64,000 nt of DNA from Deroplatys truncata (GCA_030765065.1 CM060980.1:62976364-63040363); one strand, 5' to 3'. Shown: positions 11,661 through 24,960, counted from the first letter of the stretch. The notes: generated from the letters alone by a model not told the origin. Made by a program: numbers and translations.

Positions 11661-12029
11661 TAGTTCATTTTATAATTAGACTGACATCCAACTAAGGTGT
11701 TCTTAGCAGTAAAGCGGAACCAGCTACTACCATGTGATTTGCTCACGTGGGAAAGATATTCTGATGGCTTTGATTGGCTGATGTTAGATATGAATGAATT
11801 CCTACTGGATGGAGTCGGAGTAGCAACGATGTGACATCTTCATTGGCTGGAGCAGAGTTCGTTGCTACTCCGACTTCATCCAGTAGGAATCCATTCGTAT
11901 CTAACTTTAGCCAATCAAAGCCATCAGAACATCTTTCCCACCTGGAGTAAGTTGCGTGGTAACAGTTGGTTCCGCTTTGCAGCTGTGAATACCTTAGTTG
12001 CGATGTCAGTCTAATTATAAAATGGACTA
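11661..12029. mobile_element. Foldback MITE (P2), 369 bp, near-perfect palindrome
   Basis: The two halves (11,661-11,837 and 11,858-12,029) are inverted complements separated by about 20 bases. Both ends read TAGT(T/C)CATTTTATAATTAG going inward, and the arms later share AAAGCGGAACCA and GCTTTGATTGGCT. TA at both tips suggests a TA target duplication. It is non-coding and would form a long hairpin. Confidence 0.85.
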
Positions 12030-13497
12030 TACATCTTAGACGCCTTCATGCACCATCTGCTGGATTAAGTTGTTCATTGGCCTTATTTGCATAGTTGAAC
12101 TAAAATTGATTTACATCTATACTTTTTCTATTTCTTTTATGGTGTGGATGGAACTTTGGGGCATAGCACTGAAACATTTAATTGGCATTTGACTACTGAG
12201 GTAACACAGAAAAAATTGGCATTATATAGGGTTGAACCCTATTGGTACATAGTTAGAACCCTAGAATGCAGAGAATGCAAGCAACAGACGTTAGCGCTTG
12301 TGTAATTTTGAATGGCGGTTTTCAGTTTCGAATACGAAATGAGCCACTTTTTACGCAAAGCGATAAAGAGTAAACCCTTGATTACATATATCCAGTTTGA
12401 GTTATTAGCTAAAGGAAGTTCACAAGAAGACATTTTTAGTTAATTTAAAATGACGTCCTCAGTGAAATTTCTCTTTGGAGGGCAGGGAAAGTCGGAGAAT
12501 AGAGGGAATATTGATTTAAAGCTATATACATACATATAAAATAACGGGTAAATGAACAACAATTTCAAATGCTCCAAATTTTATAATGCAGCAGCTAAAG
12601 CCATGCCGGATACTCTGGATGGAGAAATATGTAATTCTACATTGAAGTGCTCTCTAGGTTCAATACAAATTTGACGCTTTAAACATGGACTCGCCGATAA
12701 CCACATTTTACTGTCGCCCAGGGAGAGATACAGAGCTAAATGTACAATCCATTTTGCATGTGACATGTTCATTCACATGAAACCTGGCCCATTGTGACCA
12801 CTCTTATCAGGAAATTTAAAATAGATGCTTTAGTATGCTGTAAAAATGACATCAGTGGAACACGTTTTGAAGACTCTCTTAAAATAGTTATATCAGAAAC
12901 TGCTATTTTTTGTTGTATTATGAGATACTAAAACTATCATAGTAGCGTAGATATAAAACCTTATTGTCCTGGAGCTGAAATAAATGCACACACTTGTTGA
13001 TTCCTATTACCGTATAAATCTGTTAACATATCCCTGTCAAGAAGCTTCTCTAAAAACAGTGGCCCTCAGTGAATTTGCCTTTTGAAATAATTGCTGTTAA
13101 AAACACGTGTTGATACTAATCTGTTTTTTCGCCAAGACGAGATGAGGGAGAAAGTTAGGACAAACCTATTGGATCATAACGCAACATGCACGGACAGTGA
13201 TTTTGTAAAACGTGTACTTTCTGGTTTTCTTATGCATTCTATCTATTGTTAACTTTAATTACACCTTATTAATAATCACTCGCTACCAATTTTTAAAGAA
13301 TTCACATTAAATTTTACCATGCTTAATCTTGTGCTTAGTGCCAGTTGCAACAAAAAACTTTAATGTAACCTATTTATTTCATCAGTTTATTAATAGAAAT
13401 AGTTATTCTAATTAAATTTGAACGTAATGCTTCATTAAATAAATGTTTGATATTTTAAGCATAGATGGTAGTTTAGAATGTGTTAACTCTGCAGCAA
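12030..13497. other. A+T-rich stretch without recognisable gene
   Basis: Short frames at 12,239-12,433 and 12,581-12,772 have no recognisable content. Confidence 0.45.
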
Positions 13498-14309
13498 AAG
13501 AAAATCTGAAGTGATACATTCACATGACTCTCTCTACCCTCTACCGTGGGTGCACAAATTATTCCTATTCAAACTTATTTTTCTATCTTTGTGAAATAGC
13601 TACATTACGCATTCGTTATAGATACAAAGGGAACAGCGACAGTCAAATGTTTAAGAACTGGACGCTATACGTGGGCCTTAAAATTCCATAATTTCCTTGC
13701 AGTCGCAAGAAACAACTACATATTGAATAACGCAGTGACCAAGAAGTGAACAATTGGAACCTTTAATAACGGATCTCTCAGCAACGGCTCATGCCAAAAA
13801 AGCTTATTTTAAGTAAATTGTGTGTTTTAAAGAGATCTATTTTTTGTACAGCGAGTCTTTGTCTATCGCTTAACGTTTACTAGTTGTATAAGTTTGTACA
13901 AAATTCCCTCCGAATGAAGTCTTCATATGTTATTCTCGAAATTCAAGATATATATTTTGTTATGTAAATATCTTTCATATATGGTATTTTAATCAAAATC
14001 GTTAGCCATTTTTCAGAAACTAAAAATTCGAAAAATGTTCCATGTAAAGGCGAGTTTGGGGTGGGGAGAATTTTGTTAAAACACTTCGTCTGCATCTTTG
14101 GAAGGTGTTGTACCTAAATACCAAGTGTGGTATTTATCTGACTTTTCGTTTTCGAGTTATGCTATTCACAGACACACACGGATATGTTTAAAAAAATGCT
14201 TTATTTGGGTTCAGGGGTCTCAAAAATGTATTTCCGGTAAAATCACGGTATCGAATTTTTGGGTGAAATGCAATACTTCCCCTACTTACTCAACGCAGTA
14301 GAGAATGTA
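13498..14309 (-). repeat. R1 dispersed repeat, nearly complete copy
   Basis: It starts with the end block containing TGATACATTCACATGACT and ends with a CAGTAGAGAATG version of the other end. Its internal CA tract is reduced to a few units near 14,168. Confidence 0.75.
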
Positions 14310-14335
14310 CTAGCAAACGTGTGGTGGGAGGAAAA

Positions 14336-15786
14336 AGCAAGAAAGAAAGAAAGAAAGAAAGAAAGAAGGAATGAATCTGTGGTTTCTGGAAATATCGAAC
14401 TTGCATCTTAAAGTTCCATTGTATTTTACAGAAATCTGCTGTGCCTCACGCGCACATTCGCCGTGAAAGGTATTTATGAGATGCAGCTAGCAGGCTGCCG
14501 CAAACACAGTATGCAAATGTGATACACAAAACAGTTGTCGTGTTTCTGCCTTGGCACAGCACTGCAGTATGAAAATTGTTAAAGAATACACCGGTTTTTG
14601 TCCATGGCGTTTAGTTCTCCTGTTTGTTGTTTTTGCAAATGTATCTATATTTTAATGAAAATATATCAAATTACAAGAAATTTTGAAATCGCTATCAATA
14701 AGATTTATTATCCCAACTCTGAATCTTCTTCACTGTCGTTACTAAAATGACGATAGTGTTTACTCTTTCCACAGTTCAGTTGTTTCTCAATTACCTGACA
14801 TAACTGGGCTTTGATGACAACGCTTTTCTGTTCATTCCCTGCTGTTGGGAATGGAAGTTGAATTTCCTGCATTCAATACTGGTAACATAAACTATCTGCA
14901 TGCTTTTTCTAAGAGTATTTTACTGCATGTGTATGAATTACATTAATTCATCTTAACTTATGATATATTGATTATTACAGATATGGCATATCATATTTGA
15001 TAGCTGAATTTTACCATTTAAACTTCACCTGGGGCTTTACTTCCCTTTTGTTTGTTAATATTTACTTACGATTTAATTCATGCAAGAGCTAAGTATGAGC
15101 TGCAAGTTATTGATTCTTTCAAGTTCAACAGCTAGCGTGGAAGTTCGATCGCCGGTTCGTCACCAAGGTTAATGTTGGTTGCCCTGCTACTGGAACCAAC
15201 GTTCAGCAGCTGTTAGTAATTAACCTTATTTTCTCGAAAAATGGTTTGCAATACACATGCGTTAAGTGCATTGGAGTATCTCGGAAAGAAAAAATACTCA
15301 ACTTTGTCTTGTATTTTCAAACTTTTTCTCGTTCTATATTGGGGCACTTACCGCACTTATATTGCAATACACTACTATCGTATACAGTGTCACACCATGT
15401 ACTCCACCACCACTTAGTTTTTCCCCAAGAGATTTTAAAGTTTACTTTCCGTTTAAGTTGAACAAACCTATTCTCTGGAACTTAGATAAGACTTAACACT
15501 AACAGGAGAACTAAAATCCACGGACAAAAACCGGTGTATTCTTTAACAATTTTCATACTGCAGTGCTGTGCCAAGGCAGAAACATGACAACTGTTTTGTG
15601 TATCACATTTGCATACTGTGTTTGCGGCAGCCTGCTACCTGCATGACAACAATATCTTTCACGGCGAATGTGCGCGTGAGGCACAGCAGATTTCTGTAAA
15701 ATACAATGGAACTTTAAGATGCAAGTTCGATATTTCCAGAAACCACAGATTCATTCCTTCCTTTTTCCTTTCTTTCTTTCTTGCTT
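14336..15786. mobile_element. Unclassified element P3 with about 290-bp terminal inverted repeats
   Basis: The arm 14,336-14,625 is the inverted complement of 15,501-15,786. Shared blocks include GGTTTCTGGAAATATCGA, TGCCTCACGCGCACATTCGC and CTGCAGTATGAAAATTG. Both tips are (GAAA)n/(TTTC)n tracts beginning AAGCAAGAAAG. The 875-bp centre has no frame longer than 76 codons and no recognisable domain. It is probably a non-autonomous DNA transposon, or an inverted duplication. It lies directly beside the end of an R1 copy. Confidence 0.7.
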
Positions 15787-17039
15787 ATATCTATGTTTAA
15801 AGTTAACTAGTCTGCCAGGAAAGCTTTTCTTTGTTTGTTAAACTGTAGTGGATCTGTTAGTTACGGTTTAACTATAATTAAGTGCTGCTATAACCTTGGT
15901 TTCAGAAAAAATAAAACGAAAAAAAAACAAATGTTGTAATTTAAAAGTATTTTTTTCGATGTCACACCCCTTTCTATGATGACTGCAAATTTTGCTTAAT
16001 TTTTATAAAAATTTCCTTTTAAACTATTAAATTTGATTTGTCCGAGGATTTTTTAAAAATGCGTTAATTGTAGTTTTATCTGTTATTACTTACTTATGAA
16101 AGACTTGAACTGTAACTAACGAGGGTAGAATAAAACGTTAAAATATGCAGAATGGATGGCCGCAGTGTTAAGTTCAAATAGCACTAAAACAACATTATTT
16201 TCACCTTGATGTTTTGAAATACGGAAAGGTTGGTGACACGGTTTCTTCGATGAACTAGACATAAGAAACAGTCCAGATTGAACGGTGTAAATGACACTTC
16301 AGAAAACTGTGCGTGCGTGTGTGTGTAGGGGGCGGCGCTTTCCCTTCCAGACAGCAGGTAAACACTGCCGAAAATAAATCTGAACCAGTAACAGTTCTTT
16401 TTATAGTTGTGAAGGACATACATTTATCCTCGCAAGGAAAAATTAAGTTTAAGCTAATCGACGCATCCGAATTAAAACCTCAAAATATCCTTAGAGGCTG
16501 AGTAAAAATATATGGGATCACAATGTACAAAACAGCTGTAAATTTTAATCCCAGATATTTTTGAACGCTTCGATACATGTGACACATGGCCTGCACTAGG
16601 TTTACTCTCGTTCTCATAGCGATTATGACCACATATTACTAAATAAGCTGATGAGGTGAAGAGAAACGCATTAAGATTTCTCAAATGCGCTTAAAACTTA
16701 AAATTATAAAAGTAGACTAAAACCGTGCACCCGAAGTTTCAGTTGAAACTCGCCCCCCCCCGTATGGGATTATTCGGATAAATATTGGCGAACGGAGGCT
16801 CCTACCACTTATTGTAGATCTCATAAATCATGATGTATGAACAGACACTGCACCCACATTGTCATTGGCAAACGAGAGGTAAGCACAAATACTCTTCTTT
16901 TAACGCCATGCCCGCAATTTCTTGGAAGTGGACGTTGTCAGCTCAAATGGTATGGCCTCGCCACTCAACATCACACAGTCCAACACTGTGACGTCGATTT
17001 TACTAACCTAAATGACACAGGAGGAGTATGAAGATAGTA
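15787..17039. other. Non-coding stretch
   Basis: A+T-rich to 16,700, then mixed. Frames of 62-79 codons around 16,184-16,684 are unrecognised. Confidence 0.4.
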
Positions 17040-17783
17040 GTCAAATGGAGGGGCCTCCAGTAACTGGAGCACGACACCACAGTAGGCTATCGTGGGCCCC
17101 TTGTGCTTTCAACATGACCCCTGGAAGGAAGAGGATGAGATGGAAACCCGAAGGGAGACCATATCCGAACGATAATGTGTGCTAGCAAGGACGGGTCACT
17201 AACGATTCCAACATGACACCAATCCTGACGCCGGCAAGCTCTGTTGGATTGGATTGTGAAACGCAGGGGATGCGGCATCAATCCAGGAATGAGAGTATTG
17301 TACCGACGCCCGATGAGGGGCGCATTCGATAGGGGGGATGAGGTGAAGGGAGACACGGGTGGCCGGAACCAGGAATGACGGCACAGAAATAATGGAATAG
17401 TCCCTACTCAAGATATAGACGCCTCAGCAGTCGGACAGGCAGACAGGAGACCCCGCCCCACACGGGGTCCAGTGCCCCTCCAGGAGGCAGTCCTTATTCC
17501 CTGGCAAACAGCCGAAGACCGAGGGACGAGGAAAGTTCACACAGAGCATCCTTCTTTCCTGCCATACCGCACCAAAACATCGCCGACACTTCCAACCTTG
17601 AAATAGACCATACAGAGTGAAGGATGAATGAAATGATTAATGGAACGAAATGGAGAAACAGTAAATTCGGGAGGGGTGAAAGAAATCACTCCAGCATTCG
17701 CCTGACAACCCGGGAAAACCCTCGAAGAAGCACATAGCCCGGGAGATCACCGGGGATCGAACCAGCGACCTCCGGAATGCGGG
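17040..17783 (-). repeat. S2 long SINE-like repeat
   Basis: The G+C-rich body matches 905-1,260 (for example CATGACCCCTGGAAGGAAG and CTAGCAAGGAC). The right end has the B-box complement GGGATCGAACCAGCGACCTC. The right end is fused directly to an S1 SINE at 17,784. Confidence 0.6.
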
Positions 17784-18057
17784 CTTAAAATGCTAGCCTC
17801 TAGTTCCAGAGGTGCGGGTTCAAATTCGTTGGAGGGCGATGGATTTTTTTCGGGTGTAAAAATCCTTAGCATGGCTTCCTTCGGAATGGAAGTAAAGCGG
17901 GTCTCCCGTGTCGTAGATTTACGTCACGCAAGAAAATCTCAAGCCCGATAAAGAGGCCTCTGAGCAAAATTACCGGTCTTTCACGCGCAATATAGAATGG
18001 GACGCTAAGGACCACAGCAGTTAAAGAGCGTCCATAAATTGAGCCCAATTTAAATGT
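17784..18057 (+). repeat. S1 SINE, 5' end replaced by S2
   Basis: It starts inside the tRNA head (TGCTAGCCTCTAGTTCCAGA), keeps the B box (GCGGGTTCAAATTCG) and the whole body, and ends with AGCGTCCATAAATTG. It lacks the A-box half. Confidence 0.8.
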
Positions 18058-18082
18058 TTTTTCCGAATGTGGTCCACAGACG

Positions 18083-18430
18083 TTTCCACCTGAAACATCT
18101 CGGTCGGTAGCCCTGCCTTAGCCGCTCGTAACCTGGGAACAGACGAGACACTCCCAGGATGAAAGGAGCTCCCTTGCAGTCCCGCCGAACTTCAGGGAGA
18201 AATCTTTCCAAAGTACAAATCCACCATCCTGCCGCAACACACCAATTGCCGTCGCCTGCTCTTACAACCCTGACACAGAAGAGAGGAAATGATGGGACAG
18301 AAAATGTTTGGTAGAAGTGGAACCACCCGACATTCGCCTATCTAACCACGAAACAACCCGAGGTCAGAGAGGCCGGCCCGGACCCCGGATCTCCATACGC
18401 GAGCCGCACACGTTACAGCGGAGCCATATC
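18083..18430 (-). repeat. S2 SINE-like repeat
   Basis: The head is at the right (AGCGGAGCCATATCTCTCC). The body shares AGAGGAAATGATGGGA and GTCGCCTGCTC with 1,230-1,310. Confidence 0.6.
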
Positions 18431-19257
18431 TCTCCATAAATGACACAAGACTTCTATGAGACAGTTAAGCGCAGGGTTTGTGTCCAAGTTGCGCGTTCGA
18501 TATCGGTCCATATCGATGGTAATGTATGCTCGGCAGCTTTATGCTATTAGATTTTATGGAATATAGAAGATTGATGAGGAACAACATTCTAACACCCGGG
18601 TGAGCTGGAAGGGCCCCGGCAGGGTCCCTATATAATCTTAAAACAATTGTTATATTAAATTCCGTTACACTTAACTGTGTTAAAGCCGAAGCCACAACCG
18701 GTATTTGAGCCATAGACGTTTAGTTTTAGCGGCTACAATGTGGTAATCTAGAAACATTGAAAATTCCCTTTGAAGTACAATTCGAAGCAATTCATCTAAC
18801 TTTGGAGCCTCAGTAGGATACATGAGTCAGACGAGAGGAGTTCATTGCACTTTTGGGGGTTTTACCATGGTAGCTCGTTTCAGAAAGCCGAAGTTCCGTG
18901 GTTCCAACTCCTGTCTTACTAATCTTCATATCAGAGAAGTGGATGACAGACATGTTCAGGAGGCGGCTGCACATTCATCTTTAAAATAATTTGTGAATTA
19001 CTATATTCTAATCAGAATGTTGAACGCACTCTCATTTTGTTTTTCCAGGCTCCGTAGGCGTTCATGCCTGAGCTAAGTTTTCTCTAGGACGTCGCTAGAA
19101 ATCAGCGAGCTACTACCGAAATCCAGTCCAAATTTCTGTTAAACAGCAATCATACAAAGTTGAGAACAGAACAGGAGATATGTTCTAGTTCACATAAGAT
19201 GGTCCTATTGCTCAAAATTCTTGAGAATTAGAAATGTTTTATATTTCCGTCCAGTTG
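18431..19257. other. Non-coding stretch
   Basis: A minus-strand frame of 82 codons at 18,465-18,713 has no recognisable domain. Confidence 0.4.
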
Positions 19258-19549
19258 TCCTCCGTGGTCTAGGGGTACCATGCTAACCTCTGGTTCCAGA
19301 GGTCACGGGCTCAAACCCGGCGGAGGCAATGGATTTTTTCGGACGTAAAAGTCCCTAGCACAGCTTCCTTCGGAAGGGAAGTAAAGCCGGTGGTCCCGTG
19401 TCGTAGATTTACGGCACGTAAAAGAACCTCAAGCTTGATAAAGAGGCTTCTGAGCAAAATTTCCTATCTTTCACGTCCAATACAGAATGGGACGCTAAGA
19501 ACCACAGCAGTTAAGAGCATCCATAAATAAAACTAAATTTAATTTTTAT
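19258..19549 (+). repeat. S1 SINE, complete copy
   Basis: The tRNA head starts TCCTCCGTGGTCTAGGGGTA and the B box is GGGCTCAAACCCGG. The body and the tail GAGCATCCATAAATAAAACT are intact. It abuts, and probably inserted into, the left end of the P1 MITE that follows. Confidence 0.88.
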
Positions 19550-19551
19550 TT

Positions 19552-19805
19552 CCATTCAGCAATGTTTTAGCTAGTGGGTAGGGAGTCCTTACAAGCAAGT
19601 ATGGGCACAGCTATTACAAGGGGATAGTGGTCTGAATAAGTGATGGGTAAATACGCGCGTTAGTGAAAGGCCGTTGGCTGTTTTTCGCGGTACGCGCCAT
19701 GCGTGGCACGAGTTCAGCGTACTGTGTACCCCACCTCCAGCTTAAGCTTTACCTGAGACATGTTATCCCAATCTCACTAGCTAAGTCATTGTTGTACAGA
19801 CAGTA
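19552..19805. mobile_element. P1 MITE, second copy, left tip lost
   Basis: It shares the TTAGCTAGTG inner repeat, the centre (ACGCGCG, AGTTCAGC, TACTGTGTA) and the right tip GTACAGACAGTA with the copy at 5,551. The left tip is missing where the S1 SINE ends. Confidence 0.7.
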
Positions 19806-22095
19806 AGTGGTTTTGAAATTGAAAAGCATGTAAGTATGCAAAGGCAGCAGGTCTTTGTTTAACTTAATTTTGCCATCCACTGGGCACAAGGAAGTTTATA
19901 AATGAACAAACTTCCATAAATACTATACCCCTCTTCACGTGCAACGGAGATGAATATAGCACAATAGACAGCATGAGATTCTCAGTAAATTACTTGGGAA
20001 ATGTATTCTGCCGTTAAAGTCCTTTTTATATTATTATTATCACCATTATCGTAAATATTTATAAACCTCCACGTAGAATGGCATAAACCAACAGTTTCTG
20101 TAAATTTTTAATTTTGGATACACAACAGAGATCAAGGTGTATAAATAGCAATTACGAAAGCAAAACTGGCATTTAAAAAAAGCGTGCGTAGATTTTCGCT
20201 CTTTTTTTATTAGCTTTTTACTCAAGAATAGTTGAATCATTGGCAATGCAACTTCTTATATGATATACTTTAGGTCGCAATTGCAGAATAAAAACTCTAG
20301 TCTAAAGAACAGGTTATAACATGTTACAAAGTTAAAATGTCGGAGATTAGTGCTTAGTATTGACAGCACTCAAACATTTATAAGCATATCTGACAATAAC
20401 TGACATTAAAAAATTTCGATGTGATGAACATTTATGGATAATTATTTGGGAAATAAACTATAAATGGAATATATCGCAATTCAGGACAATTTAGTAGCCT
20501 CGATAACAAAAGTTATTGAGCATTTAAAGCGTGTTAAAAAAGAAACGCGGTAGGGAAGATGCAGTAATGCAATTCAATTGCGAGGGAGGGAACTGCATGT
20601 GCCAGAACAGATACAGCGAAGTTCAAAGGTTTAAGAAGTGAAGGGGACTTTCAGGAATGCCCGATTTGTTCAATTAAAGTTAATTACTGGCATACTAGTT
20701 CCACATGTGAAGAAACCAACATAATGGAACATTAAGGATAGAGAAATGGGCCAGCTTACCAATAGAAATACTTGGGGGGGTTGAACATGAAGTCATTGAA
20801 TAATGTCAAGGAGATTGGTCCCTGTTTAAGATAGGTAATGAGCAAATGGGTAAGGAATGTAAATATAAATCAGGGAAAACATATAAACTGAAATACAAAT
20901 GGATAGGGTATAAGTTGTAGCGGAAATAATATGGTGAATTACTTTCAGAAAACATTTGACTGTATTTGTTTAATTATTATGAATCAGATAGAAAAGAACA
21001 AGAAAATTACAGAAGAAAATTAAGACAGAACAAACAAAGCATACATGATTTATGAAATTTCCTAAAGAAATTTTAATTGTTTAATTATTGTAAATAGCTT
21101 TAGTTAAATAACGTTAAAATTATTTCATATGGAATTAATTATTATTTTTGTCGTATTAGAAATTTAAGACATTTCTTGAATTAAATTTTTTACTATCTGC
21201 CAAATAAATATAAAACAAAAAGGCAGCAAAAAAAAACCACACAAAAACGAGGTTATACCCGTTGCCAGGGAGAATCGATAACCATAAATGTTTTTTTTCT
21301 AAAGATGACCAGGAGATAGAGAGAACCACAAATTAATATTTAGTAACTGTTATACTTCAATAATGTTGTGCAATAAAGGACAAAAGAGCATTATAATACT
21401 TAAGGGAGTGGTGCAATTAACAATTACCTAAAGTAAAAACGGATTGTGAAGTAAAAATTGAATTTGATGTACTCCCCGTACAACAACGTAAAAAATATAT
21501 GCATTATTTGTTATAAAGTCAAATTTTATTAGTTATTGAAAATAGTTAATACTTGTTAATATAAGTCATTAATATGTGTTTGCGTACATAATATTTTACC
21601 TATAAATAGTGATTGAGAATAAATACAAAAGAAATTGAGTGAAGCAAACTTTGATTTTATCATTGTAGACAACCAACTATACTACAATATCTAACTGCAC
21701 GGTAACAGTTTAATTATATCAGTTTGCCGCAAATTGATTTAAAAATCTATAAAAAATCAAAGGTAACGAACTCTGGGGAAAAACATAACTGATCCGGTAA
21801 AGTTATGCAACAAAATCATCGCCATTTTTTCTTTACATAGGGGGAAAGACACTATAATACTGCTAACAGCTCAATCACTCTAGGTGGCATAAAATGTCTA
21901 TTTTGTACACTCATGTTAAAATAATAGTTTTACTCTAAACATCATAATCATGTTTTGGCTTCTTGTGCTATTCTTGTTTTTACATAATAATATGTAAAAG
22001 TATTAAGCTTTGTCTGTTTGGCAGCCCCTACTTTTGGGAAATTTGAAAGTTTTCTTTCTGAATAAATAAGTATAAGTATGTTTCTCGAAGATAAA
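19806..22095. other. Long A+T-rich stretch without recognisable gene
   Basis: No frame longer than 66 codons. Nothing shared with other parts of the window was noticed. Confidence 0.5.
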
Positions 22096-22390
22096 AGTCG
22101 TTCTCTGTGGACTAGTGGTACCGTGCTAGCCTCTAAATCACAAGGTCGCGGGTTCAAATCCGGTGGAGGGCGATGGATTTTTTCGGGTGTAAAAATCGTT
22201 AGCATGGCTTCCTTCGGAAGGGAAGTAAAGCCGGTGGTCCCGTGTCGTAGGTTTACGGCACGTAAAAGAACCTCAAGCCTGATAAAGAGGCCTCTGAGCA
22301 AAATTACCGATCTTTTACGCCCAATATAGAATGAGACGATAAGGACAATAGTAGTTAAAGAGCGTCCATAAATAATACTCCATTTAATTT
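22096..22390 (+). repeat. S1 SINE, complete copy
   Basis: The A-box region is TGGACTAGTGGTACCG and the B box GCGGGTTCAAATCCGG. The full body and AGCGTCCATAAATAATACTC tail are present. The tRNA half looks best preserved here. Confidence 0.88.
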
Positions 22391-23995
22391 AATTTCGAAG
22401 ATAAAACGCATACTTTCTGGTTTCTAGTCAATTATTATGTTTTAATTTTTATGATCTCGAAGAAAAGGTAAATTTCGATTAAAGTTTCATTCACGATTTT
22501 GACAGACACGTTTAAAACAGAGGTGTAGCTTGGGGGGTTGGGTATTGGAAACCCCTTGCTATAAAATGCAAAAAATTAATAGCAAAAATACCTTTTTTAA
22601 AATAATAGTATGTTTCTAGGTTGGCCGAAACAGGATACCTCTAATCGTATCACTGATAGTGCTATATTTACGTACATGTCTTAGACAATATCGCCAAAGA
22701 TGACAGCAACAGAAACTGTACTATAGATGACGTGGGTACAAACATGTTAAGATATCGGGGCATGTTTTCGTTCCGGTGATAAATTTGAGTGGTTTCCAAA
22801 GGAGTGCAATGTCTCCCAGTTTAGAAGAAACCCTATTTTGTTGTGAAATAAAATGGCCTGTAGCAGTAATATAAATACTTTACTAGTCATTATTTTAATG
22901 TCACAACACATTTGCCGGTTAGAATACACAAAATATAATTTTTTATTCCAATTGCAGCACCTTAATCTGTGAATATAAAATAGATTTATTTGAAAATTTC
23001 AAATCACAATTAATTCACATTTATATTTGAACTGATACAAATTGTTTAAAAAATGGACCCCTATACATAACCCCCCCAATAATTTTAGCTATGCTGCTGG
23101 TTGAAAAAGAAGGGAAGTTGGAAATACAGGGAGAAAGAAAAAGAGACTTTAGAATATAACCCAGGTGTAGCTGCGGGTTTTTGCAGTTAATTTTAAAGAT
23201 ATAGGGGGAGAAAATCTCGCAGCTTGAAATACCCAAATCTACAGGCACAACATCAAATTTGGAGGGACCTGGCGAGATCAGTCGGCTTCTAGACGAAAAG
23301 AGGTAATCCCGCTTAACTGTAGCTCAAAGAGAAAAATTTCATTTTACCAAGTAACCGTTTCAAAAGACGTATTCCACGCCAAAGGAAGACAAATAATGGA
23401 ATACATGGAAACAGGATCTCTTCGAATGAAAGATTCTTCCTTCTAATCTAATACATTCTATTGTCGGAAAGGAAGATGAATTGTGAAACGTGTTTACTGC
23501 ACAACGGTTTAGACAACTTCAAGAGTAGCAGACCGATGTATCAAGAGCTGCCATTGGATGAACGAATTACGTACCATGGCTGAGAAGGATGGAATGAAAT
23601 TCCTTTGCTTGAGTTCTGGTTTGTGTGTGAGCGATATGAATTACCACAAATGGCTAATTGTAACCCTATTATAAACTATAGCTTAGTGCGTTGTTTTACT
23701 TCACTCCTATTTAAATATACAATCTGTTAACCGCTACTCTTAGATAGTAACTATATATTATTTTGTATGAAGTTTTTTCTTATTCTATTTCTCATTTAGA
23801 GAAATCATCTACCCTTCCTGCCTACTTTCAGCAACTCTCCCATATTGGTTAATAACCAACATCACCCAATCTCTTCGGTCATATCAACGTGCAGTATTTA
23901 ATTTAGTATGATGGTGGGGTAACACTGCCATGCAGATCTATTGCGCATCCTCAGTCTTATCAACGATCCAGGAGTCTGACGTTCATAATGAAATG
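22391..23995. other. Non-coding stretch
   Basis: A+T-rich with two short C- or G-homopolymer spots (22,535 and 23,070). No recognised element. Confidence 0.4.
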
Positions 23996-23999
23996 AATT

Positions 24000-24425
24000 G
24001 GCCCCTGAGTCATGATGGTTGAGAGCACCTCCAATTTTGGAAACGGACTCCTAAAAGTGAGGGTTCTTTGGTGAGCAAGTGCTGGATACTCGCACAACAG
24101 ATAAATAGCTGTCTCATCTGCAGGCAGGATTCACTAGCGGTCCCCATTCTGTGCAGGTATCCTCTAAGCCTGTTTATTTTAGCAGTTCCTGTAACCTGCA
24201 TCTGTCCAAACTCCCTGTATGAGAGCTTTATAGTGACTGAAACCTGTAAAGTTCCAGTATTTCTCGTGTTCTCTGAGCAACTAGTTCCTGATAGCCAGCT
24301 TAACCGGTCCTGATGATAGTCCAGTGCTCACTCTGGTTCAACGAAAGATTGCTCAGTTTCCTTCTTATGGCTTCACCTGCTCTTTCATTGGCCAGAATTA
24401 CCATATGCCCCGGCACCACCACAAA
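24000..24425 (-). pseudogene. LINE RNase H and C-terminal domain remnant
   Basis: Minus-strand translation begins near 24,420 with a VPGHMVILANERAGEAI block, which matches the last RNase H motif of R1/I/Jockey-type LINE ORF2 (usual form VPGHxGIxGNExAD). It continues to RLRGYLHRMGTASESC near 24,160. That is the conserved C-terminal domain that normally precedes a cysteine/histidine knuckle. A degraded LLCEYPAL-like stretch follows in another frame. At least three frame changes or stops are present. It is another 5'-truncated retrotransposon tail. Confidence 0.7.
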
Positions 24426-24545
24426 GGTGCAACATTACATTGAATAATAACACGTACACTCTGGATGAATACTAACGCTGTTTATATCTTCTCATTGTCA
24501 CAAAATATGCTAGATTTCACTTTGCTGTTACCTCCTTTCGATCTA

Positions 24546-24960
24546 CCGGGCGAGATAGCTCCGCGGTAAGGTGCGAGGTTCGCATTCATGATTCACTTTG
24601 ATCTCGGGATTTTTCGCGGATTTCCAAGTCAGTAGGCGAACGCTGGGATAGTTACTGTAATGCCGCGAATTTCCTTGTTTCATTTCCTTGCCATGTTTCG
24701 GGGTAGAAGGTTCAGGCGAATGCACGGTGTGACTAGGCGTGTGTCGGGGGAAACTTTGAGTAACTGTCTCTATGGAGTGCAGTGTGTGACGAACCCACAA
24801 CGAGAGCTCTCTTTGGGGAGAGGTGACGGGTGACGTGTGGGTGGTCCCCGCCGGCGTCGTGATCTTACCCTGGAGACGTTAGGGACTCCGACTGTATCCG
24901 AGGATGCCGCCCCGGATCTGATCTCTCTCTGTGTCCTTGCTTCATCCCTTTCTCGCAGAG
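24546..24960 (+). repeat. S2 tRNA-derived SINE-like repeat, plus-strand copy
   Basis: It begins ACCGGGCGAGATAGCTCCGC (A-box region). The B box is blurred. The body has ATTTTTCGCGGATTTCC and CAGTAGGCGAACGCTGG, and is G+C-rich to about 24,960. Confidence 0.55.

Noticed and set aside
22096-22170. Functional tRNA gene
   Set aside because: A and B boxes are good, but the sequence continues into the S1 body shared with other copies and the acceptor stem does not close, so it is a SINE head.
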